From Sphingomonas sp. (GTDB lineage Bacteria; Pseudomonadota; Alphaproteobacteria; Sphingomonadales; Sphingomonadaceae), in contig NZ_JAGHZV010000016.1 of the NCBI RefSeq assembly GCF_017745215.1, positions 19,991 to 83,990 on the forward strand: DNA of 64,000 bases, given 5' to 3'. Below the pieces are notes generated by a model. The model saw only the letters and a program-made list of their open reading frames with translations, was not told the DNA's origin and made no database searches. Positions 30,371 through 40,753 of the stretch are shown here, in pieces. The translations under genes were made by a program, and so were the position numbers. Position 1 is the first letter of the stretch, and every line of letters starts with the position of its first letter.

Positions 30371-31378
30371 TCAGGCCAGCGCGAGCAGCGCGTCGCGCTT
30401 GGCGACGAGTTCTTCGAAGCCGCCGGGCTGCGGACCGGCGGTGATCGTCGCCATCGCGCGGTCGAGCCGGGCGAGCATCGCTGGCGAGGCGTCGCCGATG
30501 CGGCCGGCGATCTCGACCATCTCGTCCATCCGCGCCCAGCAATCGAGCACGACGTCGCAGCCCGCGGCGAGCGCCGCCGCTGCCTTCTCGCCCGCGGTGC
30601 CCGAGAGCGCCTTCATGTCGATGTCGTCGGTCATCAGCAGTCCGTCGAAGCCGATCCGGCCGCGGATGATCTCGTTCACCACCGTGGGGCTCAGCGTTGC
30701 CGGGCGCTCGGCGTCCCACGCCTCGAAGACGACGTGGCAAGTCATCCCCATCGGCGCATCGCTGAGGCTGGCGAAGGGCGCGATGTCAGTCTCGAGCTCC
30801 TCGGCCGATGCGCTCACGCGAGGCAGTTCGAGGTGGCTGTCGACCAGCGCGCGGCCGTGGCCCGGCATGTGCTTGACGATCCCCACCACGCCGGCGCGGC
30901 GCAGCCCCTCGATCACGGCCTGGCCGAGCGCGGCGACGCGCATCGGCTCGCTGCCGAGCGAACGGTCGCCGATGACGTTGCTCGTCTCGGGGCGGCGGAC
31001 GTCGAGCAGCGGCAGCGCGTCGACGTTGACGCCCACCTCGGCGAGCATCAGCCCAAGCGCATGCGCATTGGCGCGCGCCGCCTCGACCGCAGAGACTGGG
31101 GCGACCTCGTAGAGCGCGTCGAACACCGCGGGCGCGGGGAACGCCGGCCATTCGGGCGGTTGCATCCGTGCGACGCGGCCGCCTTCCTGGTCGATCAGGA
31201 TCGGCACGTCGTCGCGGCCGGAGAGGGTGCGCAGGCTGTCGGTGAGCGCGCGCATCTGGGCGCGGTCGGCGCAGTTGCGCTTGAACAGGATATAGCCGAG
31301 CGGGTCGGTTTCCTTGAAGAAATCGCGCTCCCCGGCGGTGAGCTCGAGGCCGGCGAGGCCGAAGATGACGGGCTTCAT
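30371..31378 (-). CDS. nagZ: Beta-N-acetylhexosaminidase (cell-wall recycling)
   Basis: 335 residues of glycoside hydrolase family 3, NagZ size. DQEGGRVARMQPPEWPAFPA and GIVKHMPGHG (catalytic His loop) with SHLELPRV match the family, and LMTDDIDMKAL contains the nucleophile Asp. It removes GlcNAc from anhydromuropeptides in the cytoplasm during peptidoglycan recycling. It follows the SPOR-protein and argS genes on the same strand, separated from the SPOR gene by a repeat. Confidence 0.95.
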   Translation of the reverse strand: MKPVIFGLAGLELTAGERDFFKETDPLGYILFKRNCADRAQMRALTDSLRTLSGRDDVPILIDQEGGRVARMQPPEWPAFPAPAVFDALYEVAPVSAVEAARANAHALGLMLAEVGVNVDALPLLDVRRPETSNVIGDRSLGSEPMRVAALGQAVIEGLRRAGVVGIVKHMPGHGRALVDSHLELPRVSASAEELETDIAPFASLSDAPMGMTCHVVFEAWDAERPATLSPTVVNEIIRGRIGFDGLLMTDDIDMKALSGTAGEKAAAALAAGCDVVLDCWARMDEMVEIAGRIGDASPAMLARLDRAMATITAGPQPGGFEELVAKRDALLALA

Positions 31379-31407
31379 GGAAGCGCCTTAGCCAATCCCA
31401 TTTAAGT

Positions 31408-31489
31408 CGTCATCCCGGCGAAAGCCGGGACCCAGGGCCACGAGCGACGTCCTCTGTTGCCCTGGGTCCCGGCTTTCGCCGGGATGACG
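31408..31489. repeat. Intergenic double-hairpin repeat, copy 7
   Basis: Near-perfect arms as in the copy at 1135; centre CCACGAGCGACGTCCTCTGT in the forward orientation. It separates the SPOR gene from nagZ. Confidence 0.95.
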
Positions 31490-31514
31490 ATTTAGAGAGG
31501 TCGGGCCGCAGCCC

Positions 31515-32213
31515 TCAATTCGCCACGTAGCAGCGCTCGCCCGCGGCGCTCAGCTTCGCGCAAATGTCCTTCGCCTGGCCGTTGCTGCCGGCGTTGACCC
31601 GCAGCCGATACACCGGCTTGCCGTTCGCGGTGCCGCGCTCGATCGACTTGCCCAGCCCCGCGATCTGGCTGAACCGGCCCGAAAGCCGCTGCCAAGCCGC
31701 ATCCGCGCCCTGCTGGTCGGGGAAGGCGCCGAGCTGGATCAGCGCCCCCGAACCGGCGCTCGCAGGCGCCTTGGCCTCCAGCGTGCCCGCGCTCTCCGGC
31801 ACCGCGACGCTCGCGGTGGCCGTGCCGGTCACCGGCGTGGCCGTGGCCTGGGGCGCGGTCTTGCCCTGCACGGGCGCCTCGGGCCCCTCGGCCATCGCGA
31901 CATTGCCGTCGGCGGCCGCATCATTGCCCGTCGCGACGTCGCCAACGCCGTCGAACTTCTGGCCTGCGTCGTTGTCGGGGATCTTATAGTCGCCCGCCGG
32001 TGCTGCGATCAGCTCGCCGTTGCCGCTCAGCCCCTGCTGCTTCTGGTACCACCAGAAGCCGAACACGCCTGCGGCGACCACCGCCAGCACCAGCACCACC
32101 AGCAGCAGGATCCGCCCCACCGACGGACCCTCGCGATAATCCTCCTCGACGGTCTCCAGCCAGGGCAGCCGGTCGTCGTCGCCGAACCCCGCTCCGCCGC
32201 GATTGCTGCTCAT
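31515..32213 (-). CDS. SPOR-domain membrane protein
   Basis: 232 residues. An acidic cytoplasmic N-terminus (about 1-30) is followed by one membrane helix (ILLLVVLVLAVVAAGVFGFW), a low-complexity Ala/Pro/Thr/Val linker (about 60-150), and a C-terminal SPOR domain (ALIQLGAFPDQQGADAAWQR to CAKLSAAGERCYVAN). SPOR domains bind glycan strands lacking stem peptides at the division site. The gene starts 3 bases after the argS stop. This argS-SPOR-nagZ order is usual in alphaproteobacteria. Confidence 0.9.
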   Translation of the reverse strand: MSSNRGGAGFGDDDRLPWLETVEEDYREGPSVGRILLLVVLVLAVVAAGVFGFWWYQKQQGLSGNGELIAAPAGDYKIPDNDAGQKFDGVGDVATGNDAAADGNVAMAEGPEAPVQGKTAPQATATPVTGTATASVAVPESAGTLEAKAPASAGSGALIQLGAFPDQQGADAAWQRLSGRFSQIAGLGKSIERGTANGKPVYRLRVNAGSNGQAKDICAKLSAAGERCYVAN

Positions 32214-32216
32214 CCG

Positions 32217-33941
32217 TCACATCTCCTCGACGGCATCGACCCCCATGATGCCGAGACCGTTACGAACTATCTGCCCGATCGCTCGCGCCAAATAAAGCCG
32301 AGCGCAGGTTAACTGGGGCTGATCGGCGATCAGGAAACGGCGGGACGGATCGTCCTTGCCGAGATTCCACGCGGAATGGAACTCGGCCGCCAAGTCGTAG
32401 AGATAGAAGGCGATCCGATGCGGCTCGCGCGCCGCGGCGGCGCCTTCGACGACGCGCGGGAATTGCGCGGCGAGCTTCATCAGCGAAAGCTCCTGTGTAT
32501 CAAGCAGAGACAGGTCCGCCGAAGCACAGTCGATCCCGGCTTCGGCAGTCCGCCGCCCGAGCGAAGCAACGCGCGCATGGCAATATTGGACATAGAAGAC
32601 CGGATTGTCCTTCGATGCCTCGACGACCTTGGCGAAATCGAAGTCCATCTGCGCATCGGCCTTGCGCGTGAGCATGGTAAAGCGGACGACGTCTTTGCCG
32701 ACTTCGTTCACCACGTCGGCGAGCGTGACGAAATTGCCGGCCCGCTTCGACATCTTCACCGGCTCGCCCGCGCGAAGCAGCCGCACCATCTGGACGAGCT
32801 TGACGTCGAACCGCGTCCTGCCCCCGGTCAGCGCCTGCACCGCCGCGACGATCCGCTTGACCGTGCCGGCGTGGTCGGCGCCCCAGATGTCGATCAGCGC
32901 ATCGGCATTCTGCGCCTTCTGGAAATGATAGGCGAGGTCGGCGCCGAAATAAGTCCAGGCGCCGTTCGACTTCTTGATCGGCCGGTCCTGGTCGTCACCG
33001 AACTGCGTCGAGCGGAACAGCGGCAGCTCGACCGGCTCCCAATCCTCGGGCGTCTCGCCCTTGGGCGCCTCGAGCATCCCGTCATAGACGAAGCCATGCT
33101 CGCGCAGCCACGCCTCCGCCGCCTCGGGCTTGCCCGCGGCCTGGAGTTCGGCTTCCGACGAAAAGAGATCGTGGTGGATGCCGAGCAGCGCGAGATCGGC
33201 CTTGATCAGCGCCATCATCGACGCGACCGCGGCCTGGCGGAACAGCACCAGCCATTCGCTCTCGGGCCGGCCGACGTACTTGTCGCCGAACTCCCGCGCG
33301 AGCGCCTGGCCCACCGGCTTCAGATAGTCGCCCGGATAGAGGCCCTCGGGAACCTCGCCGATGGCCTCGCCCAGCGCCTCGCGGTAGCGCAGGTGCGCCG
33401 AGCGCGCGAGCACGTCGACCTGGCCGCCGGCATCGTTGACATAATATTCGCGGATCACCCTGGCGCCCGTGAACTCGAGCAGGCTGGCGAGCGCATCGCC
33501 CACCACCGCGCCGCGGCAATGGCCCATGTGCATCGGCCCCGTCGGGTTCGCCGAGACATATTCGACATTGACCGTCGTCCCCGCACCCGCGGTCGAGCGG
33601 CCATAGCCATCGCCCGCCTCGAGGATCGCAGTGAGCTCGCCGCGCCAGCTGTCGTCGGCGAGGGTCATGTTGATGAACCCCGGCCCGGCGACCGACACCG
33701 CGGCGACTTCGTCGAGCTTCGCGAGCTCGGCGGCGATCGCCTCGGCGAGGGCGCGCGGGTTGGTGCCCGCGGGCTTGGCGAGCACCATCGCGGCGTTGGT
33801 GGCGAGGTCGCCATGGCTCGCGTCGCGCGGCGGCTCGACCGTGACCGCGCGTCGCTCCAGCCCCGCCGGAAGCGTTCCGGTGGCGACAAGGGCGTCGAGC
33901 GCGGCATCGAGATGCGCGGCAAAGCGGGCGTAGAGAGTCAC
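32217..33941 (-). CDS. argS: Arginyl-tRNA synthetase
   Basis: 574 residues, class I synthetase. The HIGH motif appears as [14 protein letters not shown], the KMSKS motif as [16 protein letters not shown], and the C-terminal anticodon-binding domain contains [16 protein letters not shown]. The N-terminal additional domain (about 1-110) is present. Length matches ArgRS. The upstream region to the DUF1501 gene contains a repeat copy. Confidence 0.97.
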   Translation of the reverse strand: MTLYARFAAHLDAALDALVATGTLPAGLERRAVTVEPPRDASHGDLATNAAMVLAKPAGTNPRALAEAIAAELAKLDEVAAVSVAGPGFINMTLADDSWRGELTAILEAGDGYGRSTAGAGTTVNVEYVSANPTGPMHMGHCRGAVVGDALASLLEFTGARVIREYYVNDAGGQVDVLARSAHLRYREALGEAIGEVPEGLYPGDYLKPVGQALAREFGDKYVGRPESEWLVLFRQAAVASMMALIKADLALLGIHHDLFSSEAELQAAGKPEAAEAWLREHGFVYDGMLEAPKGETPEDWEPVELPLFRSTQFGDDQDRPIKKSNGAWTYFGADLAYHFQKAQNADALIDIWGADHAGTVKRIVAAVQALTGGRTRFDVKLVQMVRLLRAGEPVKMSKRAGNFVTLADVVNEVGKDVVRFTMLTRKADAQMDFDFAKVVEASKDNPVFYVQYCHARVASLGRRTAEAGIDCASADLSLLDTQELSLMKLAAQFPRVVEGAAAAREPHRIAFYLYDLAAEFHSAWNLGKDDPSRRFLIADQPQLTCARLYLARAIGQIVRNGLGIMGVDAVEEM

Positions 33942-34051
33942 TGCGGGTCCATCGCTGGGGGTTGGAAAGGCGCCGATCTAGCGATGGGGGGGCGGTTCGT
34001 CCACCTGCGGTGGGTGCGAGAGGATGAAGCGCTTGCCACAATCGACTCAAT

Positions 34052-34133
34052 CGTCATCCCGGCGAAAGCCGGGACCCAGGGCCAAGCAGGACATCGCTCG
34101 CGGCCCTGGGTCCCGGCTTTCGCCGGGATGACG
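34052..34133. repeat. Intergenic double-hairpin repeat, copy 8 (reverse orientation)
   Basis: Perfect outer arms as in the copy at 1135, with an inverted centre (CCAAGCAGGACATCGCTCGC). It lies between argS and the DUF1501 gene, at the border of a segment that interrupts the usual dgt-argS order. Confidence 0.95.
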
Positions 34134-34150
34134 TTCGTAGCTTAGCGACG

Positions 34151-35320
34151 TCAAGCCCGCGCCAGCCCGTCGATCCAGGCCGTCCCCGGTACCTCCGGGA
34201 ACAGCGCCCTCGCCACCCGAGGCCCCTCGATCCCGTAATGCCCGCCGACCGCACTCGCGATCACGCTGTCGAGCCCGGTGGTGGGCTTCAAATCACGGCC
34301 CTCGAACAGCGCCGCATCGCCCAGCCCCGGCCAGTCGGCGACCACGCGGCCGCCGTTCACCGCGCCGCCCATCAGCATCGCCAGCGAGCCGGTGCCATGG
34401 TCGGTCCCGCCCGTCCCATTGACCTTCACGGTCCGCCCGAACTCGGTCGCGACCACCACCATCGTATCGGCCCAGAGCGGCCCCAGCCCCTCCTTCAGCG
34501 CGCCGATCATCCCGTCGAGCCCGCGCAGCTGCGCGCCGAGCCGCCCGCGCTGCTGGGCGTGCGTGTCCCAGCCGCCGGTCTCGATCATCGCCACGCGCGC
34601 GCCATTCTCCGCCGCGAGCAGCTTGGCGGCGAGCGCGCCGGTCGCTGCGGCGTTCTGCCCGTTGCCCGCGGCCATGTCGCTGGTGAGCATCCGCGTCGCG
34701 GTCGCCTCGGCCCAGGCCGCGTGGAGCTGCGGGTCGCCCGCATACATCTGCGTCACCCGTCCCAGCAGGTCGTCCGAAGCATCGGGCAGCGCAGAGGGCG
34801 CATAGCTCGCGACGTCGACCGGCCCGCGCAGCGCGAGCGGGATCGTCGCCGCCACCGCGATCGCCTTGGTGTCGGCTGGCGGGAGCAGCGTGAGCATGCG
34901 GTTCAGCCAGCCGTCCTTGACTGAATAGGCCGCGTTCCCACCCGTCTCGAGCACATTCTGCCCGTCGAAATGCGAGCGGTCGCGATAGGGCGAGGCCACC
35001 GCATGGACGAACAGCGCCTCGCGCGCAGCATAGAGCTTCGCGACGTTCGCCATCCCCGGATGCAGCGCGAACATCGAATCGAGCCTGGGCGCAGTGGCGA
35101 AATCGGCCGCCAGGTCGCCGCGCTGGCTCACGAACGCCGGGTCGCCCACCGGCGCGAGCGTGCCGAGCCCGTCGGCGGCGCCGCGCTGGATGATGAAGAC
35201 GAAGCGCCGATGAGTCGCGGCGCGCGCCACCGTCATCGTCGCGCCGAGGCTGGAGGACAGCGCCAGCGTCGCGCCGGTGGCGACGAGCAGCTTGCGCCGG
35301 GTGAAGATCGGGTGAGCCAT
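34151..35320 (-). CDS. DUF1501 protein with twin-arginine signal
   Basis: 389 residues. The N-terminus FTRRKLLVATGATLALSSSL is a Tat-type signal (Thr-Arg-Arg-Lys-Leu-Leu), so it is probably exported folded by the TatABC system encoded nearby. The mature part has alkaline-phosphatase-superfamily-like features: FVFIIQRGAADGL, DRSHFDGQNVLE, and VVVATEFGRTVKVNG with TDHGTG near the end, possible metal ligands. Function is unknown. It starts 3 bases after the DUF1800 gene, and DUF1800-DUF1501 pairs recur across many bacteria, which suggests the two work together in the periplasm. Confidence 0.88.
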   Translation of the reverse strand: MAHPIFTRRKLLVATGATLALSSSLGATMTVARAATHRRFVFIIQRGAADGLGTLAPVGDPAFVSQRGDLAADFATAPRLDSMFALHPGMANVAKLYAAREALFVHAVASPYRDRSHFDGQNVLETGGNAAYSVKDGWLNRMLTLLPPADTKAIAVAATIPLALRGPVDVASYAPSALPDASDDLLGRVTQMYAGDPQLHAAWAEATATRMLTSDMAAGNGQNAAATGALAAKLLAAENGARVAMIETGGWDTHAQQRGRLGAQLRGLDGMIGALKEGLGPLWADTMVVVATEFGRTVKVNGTGGTDHGTGSLAMLMGGAVNGGRVVADWPGLGDAALFEGRDLKPTTGLDSVIASAVGGHYGIEGPRVARALFPEVPGTAWIDGLARA

Positions 35321-35323
35321 GGC

Positions 35324-36835
35324 CTATCTCCGCATGAATTCGGGGGCGACGAGCATCAGCGCGAGGCCCTGGCCTGGGCTTTCGGCGCGCGCGATCGACT
35401 GGGCGGTCGACTCGCTAAGCGATCCGGGGAAGAGTTCGGCAGCGCGCTGGCGGGCGTCGATGAGGTTGTTGGTCCGCGCCGAGAAGCGCTCGGCCGCCTC
35501 GACCCGGCGCATGATCGCATCGGGCCCTGCCCAGCTCGCCGCGACGTCGTCATAGCCCGCCGGCGAGCCCGGCTGCCACACCGGCTGGCCGAGCTGGCGC
35601 ATCAGTCCGGTGACCGCGAGCGGCTGGAGCTGGCGCGTTCCAAGCGCGCGGAAAGCCGAGACGCTCCACTCCCACGGCGTCTTGAACTTGACCGGCTCGC
35701 TCGTCCAGCACTCGCGGGAATCGACCAGCACGTGATAGATGGTCGGCAGATCGCCGCCCGACTTGAGGAACGCCCGCTCCAGCCGCTCGATCAGCGGCGC
35801 AGGCGGATCGTCGGCTGCGAAGTGGCGCGCGAGCTTGGTGGCGACGTGCCGCGCCGTCGCGGGATGCGTCGCGAGATGGTCGAGCACCGCCTGAGCCTGG
35901 CCCTCGCCCGCCTCGTCCCACTGGCGGCCGAGAATCGTGCGCGCACCCGGCTCGTGCAGCCGCTCGGCGAAGACGAAGCTGCCCGGCGTGCCGTCGGTGC
36001 CCGCGAAGCGCGCACCGGCGCCCCTGCCCAGCCCCGCGACGGTCCAGCCGGTCATCGCGCGGGCGAATTCGGTCACGTCGGCCTGGGTATAGCCGGTGCG
36101 CACGCCCAGCGTGTGGAGCTCAAGGATCTCGCGCGCGAGATTCTCGTTGAGCCCGAGCTTCTGCGCACCGGCTCGCCGCGCGGCGAACCGGCCGGCCATG
36201 CTGTTCGGCCCCACCGATTGCGCCTGGTCGAGGTAGAGCAGCATCGCCGGGTGCCGCTCGACCGCGTTCAGCATGTCGCCGAAGCGGCCGAGCACATGCG
36301 GGCGGATCGCTTCCATCTCGACCATGCCCGAGAGGCCGACGACGGTGAGCTTGTCGGCCGAAACCGCGAAATGGTTCGCCCAGAAATGCACCAGCCGCTC
36401 GACGAAGGGCGCGGGCGTGTCGAGCGCGATGGTCGCGCGCGCGGCGACGGCGCCGGCATAATATTGCCGGCCCTGGCGCTGCGCGAACTGCCGCGCTTCG
36501 GCGACCGGATCGCGCGTCGCGGGGTCCTTCTTCGCGGCCATCGCCCTGCCCGGCGCGTCGCCCATCGCCGGGTCGCCACCCTGCATCGCGGGCGGCGCAT
36601 AGCCCGGCGGCTGCGGCGCATCGGCCCGGTCGCGGCGGAGCGCGCGGAGCTGCTGGAGATAGTCGCCCAGTTCGGCGGCGATACGGCTCGACGGCGCAAG
36701 CCCCGCGACCGGCTGCGGCTTCGGATCGTAGCGCGCGAACTGGCCCTTCAGCCAGGCGCGAGGCTCGCCGATCGGTCCCTCCCCCGCGCGGGCGCCGAGC
36801 CCGAAGCGATTGAGCGCGATACTGGTGTCGGACAT
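35324..36835 (-). CDS. DUF1800 family protein
   Basis: 503 residues beginning MSDTSIALNRFGLGARAGEG, the typical opening (ALNRFGLG) of DUF1800. Further marks are RLVHFWANHFAVSADK, NENLAREILELHTLGVRTGY and FARAMTGWTV. No signal peptide is evident. Function unknown. It is the first gene of a two-gene unit with the DUF1501 gene. The unit plus the small secreted-protein gene upstream lies between argS and dgt, genes that are neighbours in related genomes. Confidence 0.9.
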   Translation of the reverse strand: MSDTSIALNRFGLGARAGEGPIGEPRAWLKGQFARYDPKPQPVAGLAPSSRIAAELGDYLQQLRALRRDRADAPQPPGYAPPAMQGGDPAMGDAPGRAMAAKKDPATRDPVAEARQFAQRQGRQYYAGAVAARATIALDTPAPFVERLVHFWANHFAVSADKLTVVGLSGMVEMEAIRPHVLGRFGDMLNAVERHPAMLLYLDQAQSVGPNSMAGRFAARRAGAQKLGLNENLAREILELHTLGVRTGYTQADVTEFARAMTGWTVAGLGRGAGARFAGTDGTPGSFVFAERLHEPGARTILGRQWDEAGEGQAQAVLDHLATHPATARHVATKLARHFAADDPPAPLIERLERAFLKSGGDLPTIYHVLVDSRECWTSEPVKFKTPWEWSVSAFRALGTRQLQPLAVTGLMRQLGQPVWQPGSPAGYDDVAASWAGPDAIMRRVEAAERFSARTNNLIDARQRAAELFPGSLSESTAQSIARAESPGQGLALMLVAPEFMRR

Positions 36836-37069
36836 GGCGGCATCCCCTGGCGCTTCTACGACCGTGGACCTGCGAATAACGCGCGGCTGTCGCAGAAGTT
36901 TGTCACGATCCCGCTCCGCCCCGCCGCCGAAACGCCCTATCGTTGCAGAAATTGCAATCCACGCCGCAATCTTTGCGGTTGAGACAATTGCTGCGTCGCA
37001 ACATTTTCATACCCAAGAACAATAAGAAGGATGCTGATCTGGCTCTTTTGATCATCAAGGAGAAAGATC

Positions 37070-37366
37070 ATGACTCGTTATTTCCTCGGCGCTGCCGCCG
37101 CACTCTCGCTCGCTATCGCTGCTCCGGCTCTCGCCGGCGACGATGTCCACAGCTTCACGCATGAAGGCATCACCTACAGCTATACGACGACCAAGGTTGA
37201 CAACGTTGTCGTTCTCGAGGGCACGGCGCGTCCGATCGGCGGCAAGTTCCATCTCGAAGTCCGCAACGGCCGCGTGACGGGCTTCGTGGGCAATGCCCGC
37301 GTGTCGTTCCTGGTGCGCGACGTCGTCGACCTGCCCGAGAGCGTTAAGGTCGCCGCTTCGCGCTGA
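37070..37366 (+). CDS. Small secreted protein of unknown function
   Basis: 98 residues. A signal peptide (about 1-22, ends APALAGD) precedes a 76-residue mature part rich in beta-type sequence: HEGITYSYTTTKVDNVVVLE, GGKFHLEVRNGRVTGFVGNA, VSFLVRDV. No cysteines. AAGGAGAAAG sits 4-13 bases before the ATG. The region 36950-37070 is notably AT-rich against the GC-rich background and probably holds the promoter. A strong terminator follows. I recall similar small periplasmic proteins in sphingomonads but no function. Confidence 0.8.
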   Translation: MTRYFLGAAAALSLAIAAPALAGDDVHSFTHEGITYSYTTTKVDNVVVLEGTARPIGGKFHLEVRNGRVTGFVGNARVSFLVRDVVDLPESVKVAASR

Positions 37367-37408
37367 GCGCGGGCGACCAGCCGGCCATGAAATCGGCCGT
37401 GTGAATCT

Positions 37409-37449
37409 GGGCGTGTCGCGTGTGCCCCTCGCGGCACGCCCCGATTTTT
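37409..37449 (+). terminator. Intrinsic terminator of the small secreted-protein gene
   Basis: GGGCGTG-t-CGCG pairs with CGCG-g-CACGCCC around TGTGCCCCT and is followed by CGATTTTT. Stem plus T-run 42 bases after the stop codon is a standard terminator layout. Confidence 0.85.
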
Positions 37450-37631
37450 GGTCCGCTTGCGATGTTGGATATGGTCTGCTTACGTTCCGACGTCGCTCTT
37501 TGAACTGTCGGATCCTGCGAGTCGAAACGAGGCGCAATTCCGCGCACGGGTCGTGACTCTTGTGACTTTTGCCGGATCGGGAGCCGATCCGCCCCGGCGC
37601 CCATGGAAAAATTTTCGGCCGCCCGCCCCAG

Positions 37632-38798
37632 CTAGAACCCCTCGGGCAGCTCGATCTCGCCCACGGCTTCGCGGTAGCGCGCGATCGCATAGCGGTCGGT
37701 CATCCCCGCGATGAAGTCGGCGATGTGACGGCTCCGCCCGGGCTCGGCTTCGGGAAGCGCCGCGCGCCATTCCTCGGGCATCAGCCCCGGATCGGCGCGA
37801 TAGGCCGCGAACAGCCCCGAGACGATCGCCCGCGCCGCATCCGCCGCCGTCAGCTGGTTGGGGTGGTGGTAAAGGTTCGCATACATGAAGCGCTTCAGGC
37901 CCCGCTCGGCCTCGCGCATCGGATCGGAGAAGGCGGCGATCGCCTGGCCCGCCGCGCGCACGTCGGCGGCGCTGTCGATCCCCAGCCCTTCGATCCGCCC
38001 GCGCGTCGCGTCGATCAGGTCGTTGACCATCCGGCCGATCTGGCTGCGCACCAGTTCGCCGATCCTCTGCTTGAGCCCCGCCCCCGCGCATGCCGCCTCG
38101 ACGTCGCGCCAGCCTTCCGCCAGCATCGGCACTTCGAACAGCTGGTCGAGCGTCAGCAGCCCGGCGCGCAGGCCATCGTCGATGTCGTGGTTGTCATAGG
38201 CGATGTCGTCGGCGATCGCCGCGACCTGGGCCTCCAGCGACGAATAATGCGCCAGTTCCAGCGGAAAGGCAGCGTCGGCCTCGGCGAGCGCCCATTGCGG
38301 CTCATGGATCGGGCCATTGTGCTTGGCGAGGCCTTCGAGCGTCTCCCAGCTGAGGTTCAGCCCGTTCCAGCGCGGATAGGTGCGCTCCAGCGTCATCAGC
38401 ACGCGCAGCGTATGGCCGTTGTGGTCGAAGCCGCCATGGTCGCGGAGCGCTTCCTCCAGCGCATCCTCGCCGGCATGGCCGAAGGGCGGGTGGCCGATAT
38501 CGTGCGCGAGGCACAGCGCTTCGGTGAGGTCCTCGTTGAGCCCGAGCGCGCGCGCGATCGTCCGCCCGATCTGCGCGACTTCGAGGCTGTGGGTCAATCG
38601 CACGCGGAAATGGTCGCCGTCGGGCGCCATGAACACCTGGGTCTTGTGCCTGAGCCGGCGGAAGCCCGCCGAGTGGATGATCCGGTCGCGGTCGCGCTGG
38701 AAGGCATCGCGGGGGCCGCGCGCGGTCGCCGTGCGCTCGTCGTGGAGGCGGCCGCGGCTGGCGTCCGGCCGGGATGCCCAGGGCGCGGGGTCGCTCAC
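37632..38798 (-). CDS. dgt: Deoxyguanosinetriphosphate triphosphohydrolase-like protein
   Basis: 388 residues of the HD superfamily. HD ligands: [35 protein letters not shown] (His-Asp) and the later [20 protein letters not shown] (Asp). [11 protein letters not shown] is the usual early segment. It hydrolyses dNTPs to nucleoside and triphosphate. The start overlaps the stop of the TPR/SPOR gene by 4 bases. The short type found in alphaproteobacteria is often called dGTPase-like because substrate range differs. Confidence 0.93.
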   Translation of the reverse strand: MSDPAPWASRPDASRGRLHDERTATARGPRDAFQRDRDRIIHSAGFRRLRHKTQVFMAPDGDHFRVRLTHSLEVAQIGRTIARALGLNEDLTEALCLAHDIGHPPFGHAGEDALEEALRDHGGFDHNGHTLRVLMTLERTYPRWNGLNLSWETLEGLAKHNGPIHEPQWALAEADAAFPLELAHYSSLEAQVAAIADDIAYDNHDIDDGLRAGLLTLDQLFEVPMLAEGWRDVEAACAGAGLKQRIGELVRSQIGRMVNDLIDATRGRIEGLGIDSAADVRAAGQAIAAFSDPMREAERGLKRFMYANLYHHPNQLTAADAARAIVSGLFAAYRADPGLMPEEWRAALPEAEPGRSRHIADFIAGMTDRYAIARYREAVGEIELPEGF

Positions 38799-40543
38799 TT
38801 GAGCGCCAGCTTTTCGATCTTCTGCCCCGCCTCGCTGGTGAAGACGAACGCCGAGATGCCCGCCTTGCGCAGCTGGTTGACGAAACCCTGCGCCTCGTCG
38901 TCGCTCTTGAACGGCCCCGCGAGCAGCCGGTTGGTCGCGCGCAGCGGCGTCGTCCAGGCGGTGCGGCCCTTGAACGCGGCGGGCGCGTCCTTGCTCAGCC
39001 GCTTCCAGGCGCCGGGCAGCGCATCCTCGTTCGCCCCGCCCGCGACCTGGACCCAGATGCGCGCGGGCTCGGCCTTCTTGGGATCGGGCTTGGGCGGGGT
39101 CTTCTTCGCCTTGGGGTCGGGCTTGGCCGCTGCCTTGGGGTCTTTCGCGTCGGGCTTGGCCGGCAGAGGCTTGGCAGCGGCGGGCTTCTCTGCCGCGGCG
39201 ACGCGCACCGGCTCGGGCCTCGCCGATGCGGCCGCGGCCGGCGGCACGGTCAGGGCCTCACGCTCCGAATCGGGGACCGAGATGTTGTTGATGATCGCGG
39301 CGAGCACCGAATCCTCCTCGCCGGCCTTCGCCGCCGGCTTCGCGGCGGGCTTGGCCGCGGTCGGGCGCGCGACGAGCTGGACGGGCGCCGCCTCGGTGAC
39401 GTCGTCGTCACCGCTCGGCTCCTCCGTGCGAGGCACCGGGCGCGCGGTGATCCGGGTACGCTGGGTCGAGCCCGAGGACGGCGGCGGCAGCGGCACCGGA
39501 TCGGGCGGCGGCGCGACATAGACCGGCGGCGGCGGCAGCGGTTCGCGCCGTGCGAGCTGCACCGGCTGCGGCGGGGGCGGAGGCGGCGGCGTCGCCGCGC
39601 GCGTCATCGCGGCGAGGTCGCCCTGCCCCTTGCGCGAGCGGCTGCTCCGCCCCGCGACGGGCCCCGACACCGGCGGCGGCGCCGCACCCGGCGGCGGCGC
39701 AGCGGTCAGCTGAGTCGAGGCGAGCCGCGGCACGGGCACATAGGCCGGCACCGACGGCGCGGTCCGCGCATCTTCGCGCCGGACGGCAGTGGGCGAAAGC
39801 TCGCCGAAATGGACGGCGAAGGCGCGGTCGATCACGCTCATTCCTTCCAGCCGGCGGAGGAAGGGCAGCAGGCTCTGCGCCATGTTGCCCGGCAGCATCG
39901 AGGTGGCGATCGACTCGGCACCCGCCATGTCGCCGTTCATCGCGAGGATGAAGGCGCGCGTCCGCCACGCCGCGCGGTCGCTGCGGCGGAGCAAAGGATC
40001 GAGCTGCTCCATCGCCTTGTCGGGCTCGCCGGTGATGCCGAGCGACAGCGCATAGCGGCGCAGCGTCTCGTCGTCGCGCCCCTGCGCGAGTGCGAGCTGG
40101 TAATCCTTCTGCGCGAGCTGGGGCGCGCCGAGCAGGTCGTAGGCGAAGCCGCGGTCGCTCGCGAAGCGCGCCACCGGCAGCCCGCGCGCCTCGGCGGCCT
40201 GGAACATGCGGAGCGCCTCGCCCGGCCGCTCCATCCGCACCATCACCATCGCGCGGCCGGCGATGATCCGCGGATTGGACGGGTCGACGCTCTCGGCGCG
40301 CGCGAAGAAGCCGAGCGCCGCGGCGAACTCGCTCAGCCGGGCGCTCGCCTCGCCCGCGACCAGCAGCGCTTCGAGGTCGCGCGGATTGGCAGCGAGCACG
40401 CGCATCTGGTCGGCGAGCCGATCGGCATCGCCGTTATGCGGCTGCACGACTTCGGACTGCGCGAGCGCGGGCGGCGCGCAGGCAGCAACCAGGGCCAGCG
40501 CGAGCGCCACGCCGCCGGAGAGGGAGATTCGCTTCATTGCCAT
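38795..40543 (-). CDS. Secreted TPR and SPOR-domain protein
   Basis: 582 residues from ATG 40543 (ATG 40537 is equally possible). A signal peptide (about 5-32, ending APPALAQ) is followed by a tetratricopeptide-like helical part (about 35-270: [40 protein letters not shown]), a long Pro/Ala/Lys-rich linker (about 290-490), and a C-terminal SPOR domain ([20 protein letters not shown] to [18 protein letters not shown]). It is probably periplasmic or outer-membrane-near and binds septal peptidoglycan. It lies between dgt and the dcw cluster, a fitting place for a division-related protein, though its role is unknown. Confidence 0.85.
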   Translation of the reverse strand: MAMKRISLSGGVALALALVAACAPPALAQSEVVQPHNGDADRLADQMRVLAANPRDLEALLVAGEASARLSEFAAALGFFARAESVDPSNPRIIAGRAMVMVRMERPGEALRMFQAAEARGLPVARFASDRGFAYDLLGAPQLAQKDYQLALAQGRDDETLRRYALSLGITGEPDKAMEQLDPLLRRSDRAAWRTRAFILAMNGDMAGAESIATSMLPGNMAQSLLPFLRRLEGMSVIDRAFAVHFGELSPTAVRREDARTAPSVPAYVPVPRLASTQLTAAPPPGAAPPPVSGPVAGRSSRSRKGQGDLAAMTRAATPPPPPPPQPVQLARREPLPPPPVYVAPPPDPVPLPPPSSGSTQRTRITARPVPRTEEPSGDDDVTEAAPVQLVARPTAAKPAAKPAAKAGEEDSVLAAIINNISVPDSEREALTVPPAAAASARPEPVRVAAAEKPAAAKPLPAKPDAKDPKAAAKPDPKAKKTPPKPDPKKAEPARIWVQVAGGANEDALPGAWKRLSKDAPAAFKGRTAWTTPLRATNRLLAGPFKSDDEAQGFVNQLRKAGISAFVFTSEAGQKIEKLALK

Positions 40544-40582
40544 CGGACCAGTGGATGAGGGCCCTTCGATTGAACCTGATCC

Positions 40583-40663
40583 ATCATCCCGGCGAAAGCC
40601 GGGACCCAGGGCAACGAGCGAGGTCATCCGCAACCCTGGGTCCCGGCTTTCGCCGGGATGACG
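40583..40663. repeat. Intergenic double-hairpin repeat, copy 9
   Basis: Arms as in the copy at 1135 (left arm begins CATCATCC), centre CAACGAGCGAGGTCATCCGC. It marks the downstream border of the dcw cluster; no copy is found inside that 18-kb cluster. Confidence 0.93.
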
Positions 40664-40753
40664 GCTGAAGGAGGATCGTAGCTCACGCCGCTGAACCGCC
40701 AATGGCATGCCGCGCGCGGTACGGCGAACCGCACCGCGCGAACGGCGAATGCC

